This document shows positions 43,546-44,923 of a stretch of DNA of 44,923 nt, piece after piece. A model generated the notes under the pieces. The model worked only from the letters and a program-made list of their open reading frames with translations, made no database searches and was not told where the DNA came from. This DNA is from Candidatus Saccharimonadota bacterium. GTDB lineage: Bacteria > Patescibacteriota > Saccharimonadia > Saccharimonadales > UBA4665. Position 1 is the stretch's first letter. Each line of letters starts with the position of its first letter. The stretch covers positions 1-44,923 of the forward strand of contig DAHUYJ010000006.1 of the NCBI GenBank assembly GCA_027315225.1, written 5' to 3'. A program made the position numbers and the translations under genes.

Positions 43546-44104
43546 GATGCTATTTTAACACTTATGCATATATTTATCAAATAATCGCGGGTCGGTACAC
43601 GCCATCTCAAGAAACCGACGTGCCAAAACCATGTACCGAGCGGCCAGCGCGGCTGGTGGACTCTAACCCGTAACAGGGGCAGTGAGAATCTTTTCTAGGC
43701 CATGAATGCGCCTGAAACGCAAAATCGCCCCAATTCCGGGGTGATTCTACCTCTGTAAGACTGTGCGGATTGTTACAAATTGGTGCAACACCCTTACTGA
43801 CCTGCTAACCTCTGCCGCAACCGAGCTTGAGGGTGATGTACTGTTCCAAGAATTAGCCGACAGCTTACACTTGAACGGCCAGCTACTAGCCGGATAACCA
43901 TCTATATAGGATAGCTATAGTATATAGATATATAGATATCCTATACGATTACTACTATGTAGATAACTATTAACTATATAGATGACACTCCACCGTGCTC
44001 TAAGCTGTGCAATTTCGATAGGTTATGTAAAGAAAATATATTGACCCTCGTAAAAAACAAAAATGGCCCCAACATGAGGCCAAGTTTGCGGTGTTTAAAG
44101 TATT
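43546..44104. other. Gene-poor structured stretch
   Basis: No convincing gene. Contents: inverted repeat TCGGTACA/TGTACCGA (43592-43599 and 43632-43639); a 25-codon minus-strand frame at 43555-43632 (MVLARRFLEMACTDPR then LFDKYMHKC) that looks like a gene tail; a hairpin AATCGCCCC/GGGGTGATT (43723-43746) followed by a third TTGGTGCA core at 43780-43787; an AT-rich block (about 43898-43982) with inverted repeat TATAGGATA/TATCCTATA; and the left arm of the terminal inverted repeat. Confidence 0.5.
43999..44060 (+). repeat. 62-bp inverted repeat, left arm
   Basis: Perfect reverse complement of 44862-44923. The first mismatch is immediately inside the arms. Confidence 0.97.
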
Positions 44105-44497
44105 TTAGAAAGGAATATCGTCCAAGCTAATGGGCTTATCTTCCTCATGGTTATTTGCGAGCTTAATGTCCGGCGCAATCCGTGGATACTGCTTTATTCC
44201 TTCAAGGTAACTGTCTACTGCCTGTCTTGCTTTTCTTTCAACAATTTCAAGAAAAGGTGAGCCACCCTCGCACTCAATAGTTTTTTTCCATTGCCAGCCT
44301 ATTTTCACCGCCGGCATTTGTACCCACCAGCCATCTTCCGGCCTCTTTGGGGACTCCTGTACCCTAATACCGCTGATGTATACTCCTATTTCTAGAAGTT
44401 TGGCTTTTACTAGGTACACAGGGACACTACCTGAAACCGTCTCGTGATATACCTCTGCCTCTACGTACTCCTCATTTACTGTAAAGTTTGTTGCCAC
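44105..44497 (-). CDS. Unknown protein with SSB-like C-terminal tail
   Basis: 130 residues from a GTG start after GGGAG. YISGIRVQESPKRPEDGWWVQMP recalls the SpoVG-type beta fold, and FLEIVERKARQAVDSYL is a helix. The last residues, EEDKPISLDDIPF, match the acidic DDIPF tip with which single-stranded DNA-binding proteins recruit partners. It is not an OB-fold SSB by eye. It is the only gene between the 62-bp inverted repeats. Role in replication or repair of a mobile element is an inference. Confidence 0.6.
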   Translation of the reverse strand: MATNFTVNEEYVEAEVYHETVSGSVPVYLVKAKLLEIGVYISGIRVQESPKRPEDGWWVQMPAVKIGWQWKKTIECEGGSPFLEIVERKARQAVDSYLEGIKQYPRIAPDIKLANNHEEDKPISLDDIPF

Positions 44498-44861
44498 TTT
44501 TTAATCTCCCATTTATTTTGGCGTTCTGTTGTGGCGTTTTGTTGTATGGAGACGACCGTAATCGCACAGTGAGTGTACATCACGGTGCAATATGATTACG
44601 GCCGCCGAAAATTTTTGTTTTAGGGTGCAAAATTAAAAACAGTAAAAATTGCACCCAGCCTCATTTGTTAAGGTACGAGACATCAAGTCTATTTTTAGAT
44701 GAGGCTTTGAAGGGAGTTTTTGTTTTTGGATAAAGTTCGTAAACCTTATCGGTGTCTTGTTGTACTAACTATTGTAGCAATGAGCCATAAAAATGCAATA
44801 CAATATTAGTGTATTATTTACATAAATATTATTAAATAGGCTTCAGCTATAGGTTTCGGAC
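44498..44861. other. Noncoding, hairpin-rich stretch at the contig end
   Basis: No gene seen. Three successive inverted repeats: CCGTAATC/GATTACGG (about 44549-44608), GGGTGCAA/TTGCACCC (about 44623-44657) and GCCTCAT/ATGAGGC (about 44659-44707). It could be a structured leader RNA of the minus-strand gene, or part of an origin. Confidence 0.45.
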
Positions 44862-44923
44862 TTGTTTTTTACGAGGGTCAATATATTTTCTTTACATAAC
44901 CTATCGAAATTGCACAGCTTAGA
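44862..44923 (-). repeat. 62-bp inverted repeat, right arm, ending at the last base
   Basis: Perfect reverse complement of 43999-44060; the contig stops at the outer edge of the arm. Confidence 0.97.

Noticed and set aside
43640-43690. tRNA-like segment
   Set aside because: An anticodon-like loop can be drawn but its stem does not pair and there is no acceptor or T arm.
39542-43787. Integron attC sites or a CRISPR array
   Set aside because: The repeats lack attC-type paired core boxes and there are only two to three copies at 1.4-2.7 kb spacing; no cas genes.

Overview
The window reads as one contig from a Patescibacteria (CPR) genome, most likely Saccharibacteria (TM7). The basis is a compact single-copy gene set, a MurF-like ligase with an N-terminal membrane domain, a monofunctional riboflavin kinase, low-complexity tails on RNA-binding proteins, a 53-residue pilin-like gene, and many genes whose -10 box (TANNNT) ends only 6-10 nt before the start codon, as expected for leaderless mRNAs. 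TGA is an ordinary stop codon here. The taxonomic assignment is an inference; there is no rRNA in the window.

Layout. 1-1.3 kb: two lipid acyltransferases, one running off the left edge. 1.4-3.7 kb: adenosine kinase plus S-adenosylhomocysteinase, translationally coupled, which clear SAH and the adenosine derived from it. 3.6-5.1 kb: ribE, ribH and a riboflavin kinase (riboflavin to FMN). 5.2-7.8 kb: ExoD-like membrane protein, GNAT acetyltransferase, glmM. 7.8-10.7 kb: a complete two-subunit ATP-citrate lyase (aclB-aclA), unusual for such a reduced genome. 11.2-14.1 kb: superoxide dismutase, an OmpR-type regulator with a sensorless histidine kinase, and a Ser/Thr-rich membrane-anchored protein. 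14.1-20.4 kb: an information-processing block on the minus strand (leuS, rpmF, nusB, NUDIX, rnc, rpsP, khpA, trmD). 20.5-29.4 kb: guaA, a class I aminotransferase, ddl, MurF-like ligase, alpha/beta hydrolase and a membrane-anchored secreted protein. 29.5-29.8 kb: tRNA-Cys, tRNA-Leu and tRNA-Ala. 29.8-32.9 kb: ABC-2 exporter, acyl-ACP desaturase and a pilin-like gene. 32.9-36 kb: a large multi-pass membrane protein and a secreted GH5-type glycosidase. 36-39.5 kb: deoxyribosyltransferase-like protein, DUF2236 oxygenase-like protein, small membrane protein and two methyltransferases.

39.5-44.9 kb is an AT-richer accessory region. It holds a self-contained minus-strand operon of three unknown proteins (178, 175 and 253 aa). 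The last carries a HEPN ribonuclease-type R-x6-H motif, and all three end in the same winged-helix-like motif. The operon has its own TTGACA/TAAACT promoter, Shine-Dalgarno sites and terminator. A repeated terminator-plus-core sequence flanks it and recurs downstream. Next to it are the frameshifted tail of a Y-family DNA polymerase, two further unknown genes (one behind a G9 tract) and a 62-bp perfect inverted repeat that encloses a gene with an SSB-like C-terminal tail and ends exactly at the contig end. The three-gene HEPN operon is the best candidate for an undescribed, probably defence or toxin-antitoxin-like, system.

Together the core genes suggest a cell that meets oxygen (SOD, oxygen-dependent desaturase, DUF2236 protein), modifies or remodels acyl lipids, can make cytosolic acetyl-CoA from citrate, and keeps a peptidoglycan precursor pathway.
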